DNA of 64,000 nucleotides from Lepidodermella squamata (GCA_047495785.1 JBLDXI010000009.1:1426001-1490000); one strand, 5' to 3'; numbered from the stretch's first letter, positions 1-12,004 are shown. Translations and numbers: made by a program. Notes: a model not told the origin generated them from the letters alone.

Positions 1-1618
1 TTATGACTGCCCGATTCCAAGTCAACATCGTAACCGTCAGGAAGCGAAAATTTGAACCGATGAAGCATAGCTGTCATGAAAATGAAAAATTCTAATCGAG
101 CCAGTTGTTCGCCCAGGCAAACACGAGGACCAACACCGAAGGGCATGAAGTAGTTAGAATGCGACAACAACCGGCCATCAACAGGGTCGATCCAACGCTC
201 GGGTCGAAATTCGTCCGGGTCTTTCCAGTAATTCACGTCGTGATGTAGGCCCCATATGTTGTAGCTGATCATTGTATAGGGTGGTATATCGAAGCCATTT
301 AAAGTCGTTGCTTCACTTAATGATGCGTGAAATAAACCGCCGGGCGCAATTGTCACATGCCGAAAAATTTCGCACATAACAGCATCGATATAGACTAAAT
401 TATCGCGATCTTCAGGCGTCGGTAGCCGGTTAGTCTTAATCGCCCGATCTATGCTTTCGTGGCATCTCACCTGAATTTCCGGCCACTTGCACAGGTAAAG
501 GATCGCCCATGTTAGAGCACTTGCTGTTGTTTCAGTGCCGGCGCCAAACATGTCACGGATGACTGGGTAAAATATTTCCTCGGTTAAAGGGTCGTTATTC
601 GAATTTTCCTGAGCAGCGATAAATAAATCTGGAAAATCGCGAATGTTATCCGCGTTAAAATCGCGCCGGTGTTCATTTATCGCTTCGTTTAAATAATTTC
701 GTATGAGATCACAGATTGGAAGAGCATCTTTAATCTAAAACAAAAATATTGGGAAATTTCAATAAAAAAAATGAAAAATACTCACCAGAGGCGGTTGTGT
801 CAACCGACCCAAAATAGGAAAGACGAAAAACAAAGCGTTTTCGTTGAAAGGCCTCGCCGTGAGTTTGTACATGAGATTGAGTAAGAGAAGGAATTTTTCG
901 TCGTTATAATTAAACCTGAAAAAAATTGAAATTCGCAGTTGCATAAAATGAAATTAATAAGGCACCTTTTCCCAAACGCTAGCGAGCATATTACGTTAGC
1001 AACCGCGTTTGCCATTAGTCGATCGATGTCAAAAAATTCGTGTTGCAGCTCGATTTTGGAGTCGAGCTCAGCGATAAGATGATCGACTTCGTCGTGAATT
1101 TTCGCAACCATTGGCATTTTGCCCATGCCAAAGTCTCGCATAGCTTTCTGGCAAAATCGCCGCTGCTGTTGCCACAATTCGCCATTTGCAGACAGCAAGC
1201 CGTAAGGATAGCCATTAAAGCCGGGCATAAAGCATTCTGGCCGGTTGCTGAACACACGTGCCTGGGTGACAAGGGCTTCTCGAATGAGATTGGGCCCATT
1301 TATGCGGATGATACGATATTGCCCGAAGTAGAACGTAAAAATCGGCCCGTATTCGTCAGCAAGTTTAGTCAAAACGCGCCAAGGCTTTTGCTTTTTGTTA
1401 GTCCCACGGCAGAGTCCACCTTAAAAAATATCGAGTAGGGCGTTGATTAACACGCGAAATATTTCCTTACATTTTCTTAGTAAAAATCTCTTTTGTGTGC
1501 CAATAAATGGCCAGGGCAGTGGGCCAGGTGGCAAATTGTAGAGTAGCCTATCCAGGATGTATACTTGACAGCCATAAGCCAGAAAAATCAGGAAAAAAAT
1601 TAGCAAAAATATAACCAT
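1..1618 (-). CDS. Cytochrome P450, CYP2-clan (3' end beyond left edge)
   Basis: Exons 1471-1618, 966-1419, 786-915 and 1-734 read in one continuous frame; introns are 50-51 nt. The protein starts with a hydrophobic ER anchor (about residues 2-16) and the proline hinge PPGPLPWPFIG. The I-helix AGTETT, the ExxR motif as EIFR, and the heme loop FMPFGVGPRVCLGE with its cysteine ligand are all intact. The family makes membrane-bound haem monooxygenases of the endoplasmic reticulum that use NADPH-P450 reductase; the substrate cannot be inferred. The frame is still open at position 1, so about 15 C-terminal residues are missing compared with the neighbour. It is a tandem paralogue of the P450 at 2090-3768; only the intron after FGKR is shared, the other two being private to this copy. 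The start is the ATG directly before the anchor. Confidence 0.9.
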
Positions 1619-2089
1619 AACCTAGAGCATCGATTTAAAAATGCATTTCATTAGTTCTGGCTATTTTGTACAAACTTACGGCCACGACAGCTCGCATGTC
1701 TTTGCTGTAATAAATGATTCGTTTGCGTCCGATGAGACATCTGTATGAGAGAAATCGATAATGACGCGCGTGCGCCTTAACGCACTCGCGTATATTAATA
1801 GTGCGCGCAAACATACGCATGTTTAATTTATTCCGCGCCTTCTGTCTCGCAGAGTGGGTAGGGCATGCGAGCTGTTATGTAGACTGTTACTTCCGCTCAC
1901 TTAATACTAACAAATAGTTATTGACAAAGGCTGTCGGGGTCACAACACCCGGCTGCTATAACCCTTAATTTCAAAGCGCGAAAATGTATAATATAGCAAA
2001 ACAATATTTTATTTAATATTTAACATGAAATAATACAACTATATCGGAAACTATGAATAGTTTAATGTTAGTGTTTTTATCACGGCAAA
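1619..2089. other. Intergenic, between tandem P450 genes
   Basis: No coding signal. It holds the upstream region of the first P450 and the 3' flank of the second; AT-rich with no clear repeat. Confidence 0.6.
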
Positions 2090-3768
2090 TTAAGAACGGC
2101 GCGAGCAAATGACTTCATACTGAGGAGGTGAATGAACGGCGCCTTGAACGCTGTCACGGAAATCGACCGGTTCTTTAAGGCTGAACTTGAAACGATGCAA
2201 AACCGATGTCATAACAATAAATAGTTCGACTTTGGCGAGGGCTTCACCGAGGCAGATTCTCGGACCAATGCCGAATGGGAGAAAGTTCGACGAGTGAGAC
2301 AGCAGTTTTCCGTCAGCGCCAATCCATCTATCCGGGTTGAATTTTGTCGGCTCGTCCCAGTACTTTTCATCGTAATGCAGAGCAGCGACACTGTAGACGA
2401 CAATCGAGTTGGGCGGGCAGTCATAACCGCCAATTTTCGCTGGCGTATCTAGGTTGGTATGAGTCAGAGCTCCGGGCAGAAGGCTGCAAATTCGAAGAAC
2501 TTCGCAGATGACTGCTTCAATGTAGACGAGTTGAGCCCGGTCGTTCAAGTTCGGAAGGCGATCTGTGTCAATAACGCGATCGATTTCTTCGAAGCAACGG
2601 TCCTGAATTTCAGGAAAAGTCGAGAGATAGAGCAAGGCCCAGCTCATTGTTGTCGAAGTGGTCTCTGTTCCGGCGATGAACATGTCGGCCATAAGCAGGC
2701 CGTACTCATCCAGAGTCATCGCGTCGTCGGTTTTCTCAGCCTGAATGAACAAATCAGGGAAGTCTCTAATAGCATCGGGCGCGAAGTCTTTGCGGTGGTC
2801 TTCGACCGCTTCCCCCAACATTTTCGTCGTCAGTTGTTGAATTCCGATCCAGATTATCGAAACTTTCGATCGTAAAAAGAATCGCAAAGCCGGAAAAGCG
2901 AAGAAGGGGGCATTGCGGCGGTAGGAAAGAGTCGTCAATGTCTCGATTTGGCCCAATAAGTCGCGGAATTGCGAGTCATCATAGTTGAATCTGAAGCGAA
3001 AAAGAATCATATTTAGATTAAGAAATCGCCTAAAAATGACAATTTTTACCGTTTTCCGAAGACCATGGAACAGATGACGTTCGATACAGCGTTGGAGAAG
3101 ATACGCCTGGCGTTAAACGGTTTGCCATCGGTGCGTTTGTCAATTTCAGCTATCAAATGGTGCACCTCATCGTGGATATGGTGGATCATGCGATCTTTGC
3201 CCATGCCGAAGTCTCGCATGCCGCGCATTCCGAAGCGGCGCCTCTGACGCCACTCGTCGTGGTTCGCCATTACTACGCCGGCCGGCATTTCGAACCCGGG
3301 CAACATTTGGTCAATGCGCCAGCTGAACGTTTTCGCATCATTGACGAGCGTCTCTTGAATCAAGGCCTTGTCGGTTAAGATGAAAGCTCGATATTGGCCG
3401 AGGTAAAACGTGAAGACAGAGCCATATTCCCTGCCAAGTTCGACGTATTTCTGCCAGCCTTTCTTCTTGTCCTTACCAGGCAGGAGAAGCGGAATATTGC
3501 CGAGGAAGGGATACGGAGTTGGACCTGGAGCAATTCGGTAGAAGAGCTTGTCGCGGATGTAAAACATCCAGCCGTGGACGAAGAATAGAACAATTGCTGT
3601 CGCAATCCAGCCTAGGTAGCTCATTTGAAAGAGGTAGCCCAGTATCAGGTTGCTAGGCCCGCTTGGAATTGACGAGTTGTTGCTCGACATAGCTAGCGTG
3701 TCTACTGAGGTAGATACCGGAGAGCAAGTGGTAGAATTAACAGACTGTAATAAATTTGCACAGCTCAT
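2090..3768 (-). CDS. Cytochrome P450, CYP2-clan
   Basis: Two exons, 3050-3768 and 2090-2990, joined across a 59-nt intron, give 540 residues. A Ser/Thr-rich N-terminal stretch of about 45 residues precedes the membrane anchor and the hinge APGPTPYPFLG. Core motifs are present: I-helix AGTETT, ExxR as EVLR, and heme loop FLPFGIGPRICLGE with the thiolate cysteine. Expected role: ER-bound monooxygenase of endogenous or foreign small molecules. The ATG at 3768 gives an unusually long pre-anchor tail; the in-frame ATG at 3690 is an equally plausible start. It is the same family as the upstream-edge P450 but lacks two of its introns. Confidence 0.92.
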
Positions 3769-4775
3769 TTTTTTGTATTAGTTAGCGCTCGCAAAAAACT
3801 GTCGCAGTTTTGGGTGATTTGAAAAATATCGGGCTAGGGCCTCATTTAAGTATAACCGGTGCAATCGCAGTCGTGCTGTTCCGCCGCGCCAGAAGATAAA
3901 TTCATCACGCCGCCTCTGGTTTTTGCGTAGGTTGCCGCTGATGAAAGCCGCCAGTCGTGTCTTGGCGGATCGCCGTCATTCGAGATGATAAGATAAAATA
4001 ACTGAATTTCGTTCATAAACAGTCTGAAATGCGTAAAAAACTGGCGTGGTAACTTTGTATCAACACCTGTCCCCGTGAAGCTTGTAAACTGCACCGAAAG
4101 TAGACGGGGCTTTAGGCTATGTAAATTTTAAGTGATTCTTGTAATGTACCACATTTTTTACTCCAGCATGAACACGTTTTTCCAAATTATCCGAAACTGG
4201 TGTGTCATATCAGCACCTTCTCAGAACAACAATGGGCGTAATTTAGGTTATATGTGTTATCCTCATAATAAAATTAATCAACGTCCGGGGTCCGTGCAAA
4301 AACAGCACGCCTAATTAGAGAAAAAGGCGGGGAATAAATTCCATATCAGCATTGCACGGGAATGGTGGAATTAAGGCTATGTACATTTTTAGTAAAATCC
4401 CATTTGTACCCAGATCTAGGGCAAGTTGACATTTCATCTCATTTTTTGGCAATTGAAGATGCGTTTTGGTTGAAAATTTTCAGTATTCTTTGCTCTTTTT
4501 ATTTTGAAATATCAAAATCGAAGCTCATGTTCGGAAATAAATTCAAGTTCTATATTACCTACCTTATAATGATCGAACAATAAAACTGAATTGACGAGGA
4601 AGTCTTCAGGAGCTGTGACCATTTTTCGAAAAGATCAATATAATTTCCATTCATGTAACACGATTCTCTTATCTTCCAGGCAGCAGAGGAAGAAGAGATA
4701 ACATCAGAAACAGGCATAAGGTTTTATCGAGGACTGCAGATGTCGTGTTTATGAGATATCCTAAGCTGAATACTG
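3769..4775. other. Intergenic, divergent promoter region
   Basis: Separates the minus-strand P450 from the plus-strand GH3 gene. The small ORFs here (for example 3846-4094 and 4362-4583) resemble no family. Promoters of both genes presumably lie here. A pyrimidine-AG at 4674-4679 could be a 5'-UTR splice acceptor for GH3. Confidence 0.5.
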
Positions 4776-7057
4776 ATGCTGGAAACTAACAGATACAGTT
4801 TTAGACGTTACCTCCCAGCGGCTATAATTTTATTGATAGCTGCGTACCAAGCTCTTTTCAAGGGAACTCTCGGCTCGAGTGATGGCTTCGGAGCTTGGGA
4901 TGCCGTCGTAAGGCTGGTCTATCTATTTACCGCCTTGTTTTGCTTCATTCTATCAGCAATCATCTTTCGATTGGCTTTCCACCCGATTTCCCGGCTTCAT
5001 AATGCTTCAACAGCCCTACTACACTATACAGATAATGTTTTGATGTATGCCGCAGGCTTGATCGCTAGGAGAGATGCTGTTCGAGCGACAGAGAACGTAC
5101 GTAAGACTCAGGAAAAAGTGGTAGCTTGGCTGATCAACGAGAATAAGGACACTGAATTCGGCAGAAAAATGAACTTCGCATCAGTTAAAACTCGAGAGGA
5201 CTATCGAGAAAAGGTGCCTCTATCAACCTACGGTGACTACAAATCGTACATAGATCGTCTTGAATCAGGTTAAACTGATAAACCCTTTAGGAAAAAATAA
5301 CAATAAGGTTTAAATTTATAGGAGAGAATAATCTTCTTACTAAGGCCCCTGTTCTAAAATTTGGAGTTTCATCTGGGACGACAGGAAATTGCAAACTTCT
5401 GCCGTGTACAAAGTATCAGCCTATAAATTTTCTCTGGTAGATAACAAAGCCGATTCACTTTATCATCATCTAACAATAATTTTTTGAAATAGGGGCTTCG
5501 TGTTACCAACCTTCTACCGAGATTATCATCGTCCCAATCCACCTTTGAAAAATTTCGAATTAACGTTCACGCCGAAATGGAGATATTCCAAAGCTGGCCT
5601 GCTGATTGGGCCCGTAACTGGGAACCCTGGAAAGCCGCCGCTTTTTCTCACCTTGAGCCGAGCAACGCCAGCTAATGCTATTGATTTCATGCCAGAACCT
5701 GCTCAACTGTAATAATATTCGTAAATTATCAGAATTTAAAATTTTTAAAGTCCAGAAATTGATAGTTACATCCACTGCTTTTACGGGCTCTACGATCCTG
5801 ATTTGATAAGTCTAGCAACTCCTTTCGGCGGTGCTATGTTAGCGCTGCTGGATTTTTTGAAGAGCAACTGGGAGCTGCTGGTCGAAGACATACGGCTGGG
5901 CAGAATCAGCAATCATCACGGCATACCACCTGAAATATATCAACGAATTCTCAAGGCAGATCGCGATATCAAGCCAGATCCGATTCGAGCCGTGATCATC
6001 GAAAAAGAATGCTCGAACGGTTTCGAAGGTATTGTGAAAAGACTTTGGCCGAGAATAGGTTAGAAATTGTCAGCTTGGATCTTTTAATGAGTCTAAAAAT
6101 GAGAAATGTTTCAGAAAATGTGTTCACGGTCGTGACCGGTTCACATGCGATTTACAGAGATCGGCTGAGATACTATCTCGGCCAAAACATCCGGCTACTT
6201 TCGCCTGTTTACGGCGCGAGTGAAGCTCAAGTAGCTGTTAGCATGGACGAAAAGCAAGACAGCGACTTCACTTATACGATATTACCTACCTGGACCTACT
6301 TTGAGCTGATACCCGAGGAAGAGATGGCCTCCGAAAAGCCTAAAACTATCTTTCTAGAGCAAGCCGAACTTGGAAAGCGCTACGAGTTGGTTGTCACGTC
6401 ATTTACTGGGTTCTATCGCTACCGGTTAGGCGACATTGTAAAAGTTGTTGACTACTACAACCAGTCGCCTGTGATTGACTTTGTCTCTCGAACTGGAGCA
6501 ATACTGGACGTCAGAGGAGAAAAAACTACAGAGGCGAGCTTTATTACAAAAATTCTTTAATCATTATAGATTGTTGATTTTTACAGGATATGGTTATGGC
6601 TGCGATGAAAGATACCAAATGGCCGGACGGGGATTCCGTCTTAGATTTCACGACAACAGACTGCATTTCGATGGAGACTGCTTGTCCGGATAAAGTCGTT
6701 CACGGAGAAGGTCTCTACTACGTCGTGATTGTGGAGTTGGCAAAGTTGACACGAGCTTTGACCAGCGAAGAATCAGATGCCTTCGATCGAGCTTTATGTG
6801 AGCTTAGCTACCCTTACAAGTCTCTGAGGGCAAAGAACGCTATTCGCAAGCCAAAGGTATTCAACTTGTGACGATACAACTCGGTTTCGAATCTTCCCAT
6901 TTTCCAGGTACTAGCAGTTCAGCGGGGTGCCTTTGAAGAATTGAAGTCGTTCGTGCTTCATCGGAACAATGCCGTCAGTTTACAGTACAAAACGCCGCAT
7001 CATACAACAAATGGCGAGATTTTGCGCCTTCTCTCCAACCTTGCCTACCCAAGTTAG
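4776..7057 (+). CDS. GH3-domain protein (GHDC-like), membrane-anchored
   Basis: Seven exons (4776-5268, 5322-5436, 5493-5708, 5766-6058, 6115-6533, 6587-6856, 6908-7057) give 651 residues. GH3 proteins are adenylate-forming enzymes; plant members conjugate acyl hormones to amino acids, and the animal member is GHDC. GH3 hallmarks are the ATP loop SSGTTG (residues 181-186), VVTGSH, SPVYGASE, FYRYRLGD, and DVRGEKTTED near the C-terminal hinge. Two hydrophobic segments (about 12-28 and 44-67) come first, so the enzyme is probably anchored in the ER or secretory system. Intron 5 is GC-AG: the donor GAG|gcgagc is required because no GT restores the conserved GEKTTEDM reading. Intron lengths are 50-57 nt. 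Substrate unknown. Confidence 0.9.
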
Positions 7058-7105
7058 CAAGGCTTCAAAATCAGCAAACTATCTTGACCTTTATTCTTTT
7101 ACTTA

Positions 7106-7111
7106 AATAAA
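7106..7111 (+). terminator. Poly(A) signal AATAAA of GH3 gene
   Basis: Consensus hexamer 49 nt after the GH3 stop codon and 100 nt before the convergent stop at 7211. Confidence 0.6.
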
Positions 7112-7210
7112 ATGTGTTATTATACTTTTCCATCTCGTGTAGCTCTTCAGTTACTAGTAAATAAACTTCAAGTATTAGGAAAGTCCAATAAATCAAGTTG
7201 CTTCAAGCGT

Positions 7211-7994
7211 TCAAGGTAGCACCGCCTTAACAAGAAAGGTTCCGGCGACCAGCATGGTAATACTGCTTGACTGTAAGATGAATGCTGAACTCGTGAATTT
7301 CCGAATTTCGTGCTTGAAAACTTGGCTCCATTGAAAGGGCGTCACTTGTAAACCCCGACCTTTTATCCAATCGAAATTGCCGCCTGCGAGTTCTGCCGTA
7401 GCGTTGGTCACCAGAGCTTGAAAAGCTTCCATAGTCCAATCGGACTGGGGTTTGAATAGATTTGTATCGTTTGCAAACGTGAACGGCGTAACGTATTCTA
7501 CCGCCGTTCCAGTTTTCGGCATGATATCGTCCTGTCTATAGCCTGAAACTACCGTACCCATAGACTTTTGATCCCCGCCAATCGTTTGGTAAAACGCCAA
7601 TAACTATTCGATAGGTAAAGATTATCCTAATCTGGGAAGTAGTTCAGAACTTACCAGTACCGTGATTGACTTGGACAACTGAGCGTAATCGTCAGAGCTA
7701 GGATTGCTGAGTAAGCTGCTCGGCCAATAGACATCATTTTTCGGTATTGCTGGCGATTTGTTGGCTAAAAGTATCGTGCCATTGATGTGAAGGGTTCCAT
7801 AAGCTTTAGGAATAATTTTAAAAATTCAGAAAGGAATTTTAGAGGAATTTAAAAATACCTGTATATTGTCGGCCGGCCAACTTGTATACCGTGCTTGTAA
7901 CCGCTGCTACAATTTCAGAACTTTCAACCCGGTTGATGTTGCAGAGCAGGCCCAACAGTGCCAAAACGTGTAACACAATATTCAGCGCAGACAT
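7211..7994 (-). CDS. Secreted, probably GPI-anchored protein, family copy A
   Basis: Exons 7859-7994, 7655-7803 and 7211-7603 encode 225 residues. There is a cleavable signal peptide (about residues 1-24) and a C-terminal hydrophobic tail with almost no cytosolic residues, typical of GPI addition. The mature chain has no cysteine. Features shared with copies B and C: QYT followed by an N-glycosylation-rich strand, the box VYWPxSLL near residue 72, and a PFxWxQV box near residue 185. No known family recognised. It is the first of three head-to-tail paralogues and has one intron fewer than the others, because exons 1a and 1b are fused. Confidence 0.8.
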
Positions 7995-8205
7995 GTCAGG
8001 GCGTTTTCACTCGTTAAAAATGTCAAACAGGAGATCTACTTTCCGATAACACAATGTTTATTTTCAATCACTTCTACTGCGAGAAAACAAACACAATTTG
8101 TTGGATGAAAAAATTAACAACTGAATGAAAAAATACGAAATTTATAACACTGAACATTTAGGAAAAAAATGGGGGAAAAAATCCTTATAAGAATAAGAGC
8201 AGCAG

Positions 8206-9056
8206 TTAGTACGAGTTGGCGATGATCATCATAGTGATTGTCGAGAAAACAGCCAGAGGTGATGGCAGCAGCGAATTAGCGGCTGAGAACGACGTGACAA
8301 TTGTTGCCGTGACCTGGTTCCACTCGAATGGCTGCACGAAGCCGCTTGCCAGATCAGCTTTAATAGCCCCAAGTGCCAATTGAGAGGTCGCATTGTTGAT
8401 CATAGCTTGGACCATCGGCAGCGTGTAGTTGTTCTTGTTGCGCTCCAACATGAGCATGTTGGTTATGTTCATGAAGCGAAACGTTGCCGAGAAGTCAATC
8501 GCTGTTTCATTGGCATCGCTGCCCATTCGGAACTGATTGATGTTAATGGTTGTCCAGATGTCGTTGCAGCCCAACAGCTTGAAAACGCTTTTCAACTAGC
8601 GATGAAATGTCATTGCTCAGATCAAAAAACTTATATAAGTATATTAAACTTGCCATTGTAATAACAGAACCGGTCAGCTCTGGGTTCCCCTGGGCGTTAG
8701 GGCTGCTGAGTAAACTATTAGGCCAATATGGCGTGTCCTTAGTTGGAACTGGCCCGACAAGGGTTTGGGTAGGCAGCTTGAACTGGGGTTTCACATACAT
8801 CGTAGCATTTGCTGTATATTAAGTAACTTCGTCATTCCCTCAGAAATCAAAATATATAAAAACTCACCTTTGTATTGGGTTCCAATTACAGCATCCCAAA
8901 AGGCATTTACCACCGAATCAAATAGCCCTGCCATGATTATAATTAAATGAATTCGGATTTCTCTATAACGAATAAGATCATCTAACCGGCTTCGGCCTGA
9001 TTGGTGATGCCGTCGAGGGCCAATACTATGAATACCAGCAAAACAGCTTTGGCCAT
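8206..9056 (-). CDS. Secreted, probably GPI-anchored protein, family copy B
   Basis: Exons 8987-9056, 8868-8927, 8654-8811 and 8206-8595 encode 225 residues, the same length as copy A. The signal peptide starts MAKAVLLVFIVLAL. Conserved boxes are PYWPNSLL and VQPFEWNQV, and there is a hydrophobic C-terminal tail. The mature chain has a single cysteine. Intron 3 is GC-AG with a near-perfect GC donor (ATG|gcaagt); it lies at the same position and phase 0 as the GT-AG intron of copies A and C, which supports the call. Function unknown. Confidence 0.8.
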
Positions 9057-9178
9057 AGCTTGGAATTTTTCTAGACTCGTAGAATGATTTCACCTTTCAA
9101 TCGGATTAAAACTGCGCAAAGTATGATTTTCGCTTTTTTTTATTAATATTATACCTCCAAAGGCTGAGTTTTATTTGC

Positions 9179-10115
9179 TCAACATTTAATTAAAACGGAG
9201 TCCCCGGAAGAAGAAAATAACATGGCGAATGACGAAGCAATAATTGCAAGCAGTAAAACAAGCGCGTAGGAGCGTACTGCGGATTCTGTGTTTGGTTAAA
9301 AACAACGATGATGAGTAAAAAAATCGAAAATCCTTCCAGAGAAAGAACTTACCACCCCCAGAGAATGACCGTATCTCGTGCCTTACGACTTGCCGCCACT
9401 TGAAAGGTGGAACGTAATTAGTCGAATTCCCCAGGTCGTTTCGAAGGGTGCAAATCGCAGCTGTTTGAAGGTCAATTAGTCGCTGGAAGGTTTCTCGATT
9501 TAAAGATTCGTTCGCTTTCAAGTCGAAATTGATCCTGGTAACAGCCAACGAAGGACTTTTTCGGTCGAATGCAACCATATAGTCGATATCAGTTGCTGTC
9601 GAAAAATTGGTACAAGGCCGGTAGCCCAAGATCGATATACCAGGGTTCGAAATTCCTGTTGCCATGTAAAATCTCAACAACTAGGCCAAACGGAAATTAC
9701 AATTTTATCTCTCTAATATTGACCAATGCGGGAATTCACCATGGCGTGTAGAGAAATTGAGACGTTGGTAAACGCAGGGCTGCCTGGGAAGCCCAAGCTG
9801 TTGGGCCAATAAACGCCATCGATTGGCAAAACGATCGACCCATTTGACTGATAAATAGTTCCATTAACATGAAGCGTTGCTTGTACTGCGGTTTCAATAG
9901 TACGTGATTACGTCAATTAATTGCTGATTTACCTGTATATTTTGCCCATCCTACAGCGCCGCCTAAAACGTTGGACACGATGTCGAGGAGATCTAACAAA
10001 AAATCGATAATTTTAAATTGGTCTTCTTTGTTCGTTTTTTTTTACCGGCAGCGCATCTTGTTTGCAAAGCCAAAAAAGCCAAAACAAACAGTAAAGCGGC
10101 TTTGTTTGATTTCAT
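9179..10115 (-). CDS. Secreted, probably GPI-anchored protein, family copy C
   Basis: Exons 10046-10115, 9933-9992, 9740-9879, 9353-9680 and 9179-9285 encode 234 residues. The 70-nt and 60-nt first exons match copy B in length and phase. Signal peptide, VYWPNSL box, VPPFKWRQV box followed by HEIRSF as in copy A, and a hydrophobic tail on a separate last exon. Unlike the other copies it has several cysteines, and a short polar stretch with a final cysteine after the tail, so a transmembrane anchor is possible instead of GPI. Function unknown. Confidence 0.78.
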
Positions 10116-10661
10116 TTTACAATAGTAAACACAGGTATAGGGAGTCTCCGCGAGGCAAGGTGAGGATCCACCTGCGGGATTTTAATTGCCACAGGTGGTG
10201 AGTCCTGTGTTACCGAACAAATTTTTTATTACATGTTGCTTTTTTATTTCACAAGCCTTGCTGCATAAATAATTTCGCAGCAGGTGCAAAGTCGCTTTCA
10301 CGCCTCGGATAGGATCGGATTCGATGTAAATGAATGTTAAATTTACAATGTGTCCTGATTGGCGACAGTAAATTGTTGATGGTGATCAGTTCCTTTGAAG
10401 TCCAAGAATTCAAATCCTTATCCGTTTTTGTATAATGCCGTTAAACACCTACGAAGTTAAGGATAGTCCGATATGAAGGGACGCACGCGCGACCAAGTTT
10501 ATCGGCGGAAACTGTTATCAACAAAGCCGCGATAAAAAGTAGCCGCTCTCAGGAATAATTACCAAATAAGGTCATTTCACGTGTATGCATCATGAGCGAT
10601 TATTAATCGTAAAACCCACCCACTTAAAATAATTCCAACGTTTCAGCTTTTGGCAAAAAAA
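10116..10661. other. Intergenic, upstream of divergent actin
   Basis: No ORF of note. It contains the CArG box listed separately. A TTTCAG at 10641-10646, 15 nt before the actin ATG, could be a 5'-UTR splice acceptor. Confidence 0.5.
10562..10571 (+). promoter_or_regulatory. CArG box (SRF site) of actin-like gene
   Basis: CCAAATAAGG fits CC(A/T)6GG exactly and starts 100 bp before the ATG at 10662. The other two actins in the window also have perfect CArG boxes at similar distances. SRF binding is inferred from the motif. Confidence 0.6.
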
Positions 10662-11842
10662 ATGGCGGAAGAAGTGGTTACAGTAGTAATAGACAACGGC
10701 AGTGGTACGTGCAAAGCCGGTTTCGGCGGCGAGGACATGCCGCAGGCCGTATTCCCGTCCATCGTCGGCCGGCCGACGCAGAAGGACGTCATGGTTGGCA
10801 TGACGCTCCGTGACTGCTACATCGGCGATGAGGCGCAGGAGAAGCGCGGCATTCTCGCCATTAGCTACCCGATTTCGCGCGGCGTAGTCACTAATTGGGA
10901 CGATCTGGAAAAAATATGGCACCACGCCTTCTATCACGAACTTCGCGTCGAACCTGAGGAACACCCTACACTCCTAACTGGTATGCCGTAAATTAATTAC
11001 CCGAAATTAATTTTAAATATCGGCCTTTTTTAGAAGCGCCCATGAACCCGAAAGACAATCGAGAAAAAATGACGCAGATCATATTTGAAAGCTTTAAAGT
11101 TCCCGCTATGTTCATCTCTTGTACCGCTGTTCTGTCGATTTATGCTTCAGGACGTACGACGGGCATTGTCTTAGATTCAGGGGACGGTCTTAGTCACATT
11201 TACCCGATTTATGATGGGTATGCGTTACAGCACGCGGTAACTCGAGTCGAATATGCCGGTCAAACTCTGACCGACCACCTGGTCAGGTTGATGACTGAAC
11301 GCGGTTTTTCCTATACTACGTCAGCCGAACGTGAGATGGTGCGAGATGTTAAGGAACAGATGTGTTACGTTGCTGAGGATTACGAGGCTGAACTTCTTAG
11401 GGCACAAAACGAACCGGGAGAAGTCGAGAAAACAATCGAGATGCCGAATGGAGAGATTGTAACCATCGGGAACGAGAGATTTCGATGCCCGGAAATACTG
11501 TTCCAGCCCCACATGATCGGCATGGAATCGCCCGGGCTACATACGGCAACGTTTCAGTCGATTAAAAAGAGTGATGTTGACATCAGGAAGGAGCTGGCGA
11601 ACAATATTGTGCTATCTGGGGGTACAACGCTGCTGCCGGGTCTTGAAGCACGTCTCAGGAAAGAAATCTCCGCTCTAGCCCCAGCGTCGATGAATGTTAG
11701 GGTTTTAGCGCCGGACGAGCGACGCTATTCCGTATGGATTGGCGGTTCGATTTTGGCTTCGTTAAATTCCTTCCAGCAAATGTTGATCACAAAAAGCGAG
11801 TACGACGAAGTAGGCGCCGGAATCGTTCACAGGAAATGTTGA
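10662..11842 (+). CDS. Divergent actin (actin-like)
   Basis: Exons 10662-10980 and 11034-11842 give 375 residues, normal actin length. Nucleotide-binding motifs are intact ([29 protein letters not shown]). Many otherwise invariant positions differ: the second block reads [24 protein letters not shown], the sensor region is changed, and the protein ends HRKC without the final Phe. This is more divergence than expected of a conventional muscle or cytoplasmic actin; a tissue-restricted (for example germline) actin is plausible. The ATG at 10662 is the first in frame. A poly(A) signal AATAAA lies at 11881. The 3' end converges on the propeller gene at 12005. Confidence 0.93.
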
Positions 11843-12004
11843 TCATTTTCGAAATTTGGAGCCATTATATTGACCAAGCAAATAAACAAAAAAAATTACT
11901 TGAAAAACCAAATTTTTTATTTCTGAAATCAAATGCAACAAGATTTTGATAGAATTCGTTCACTGTTATAGAATAAAAAATATATAATTTTGACATAATC
12001 GCTC

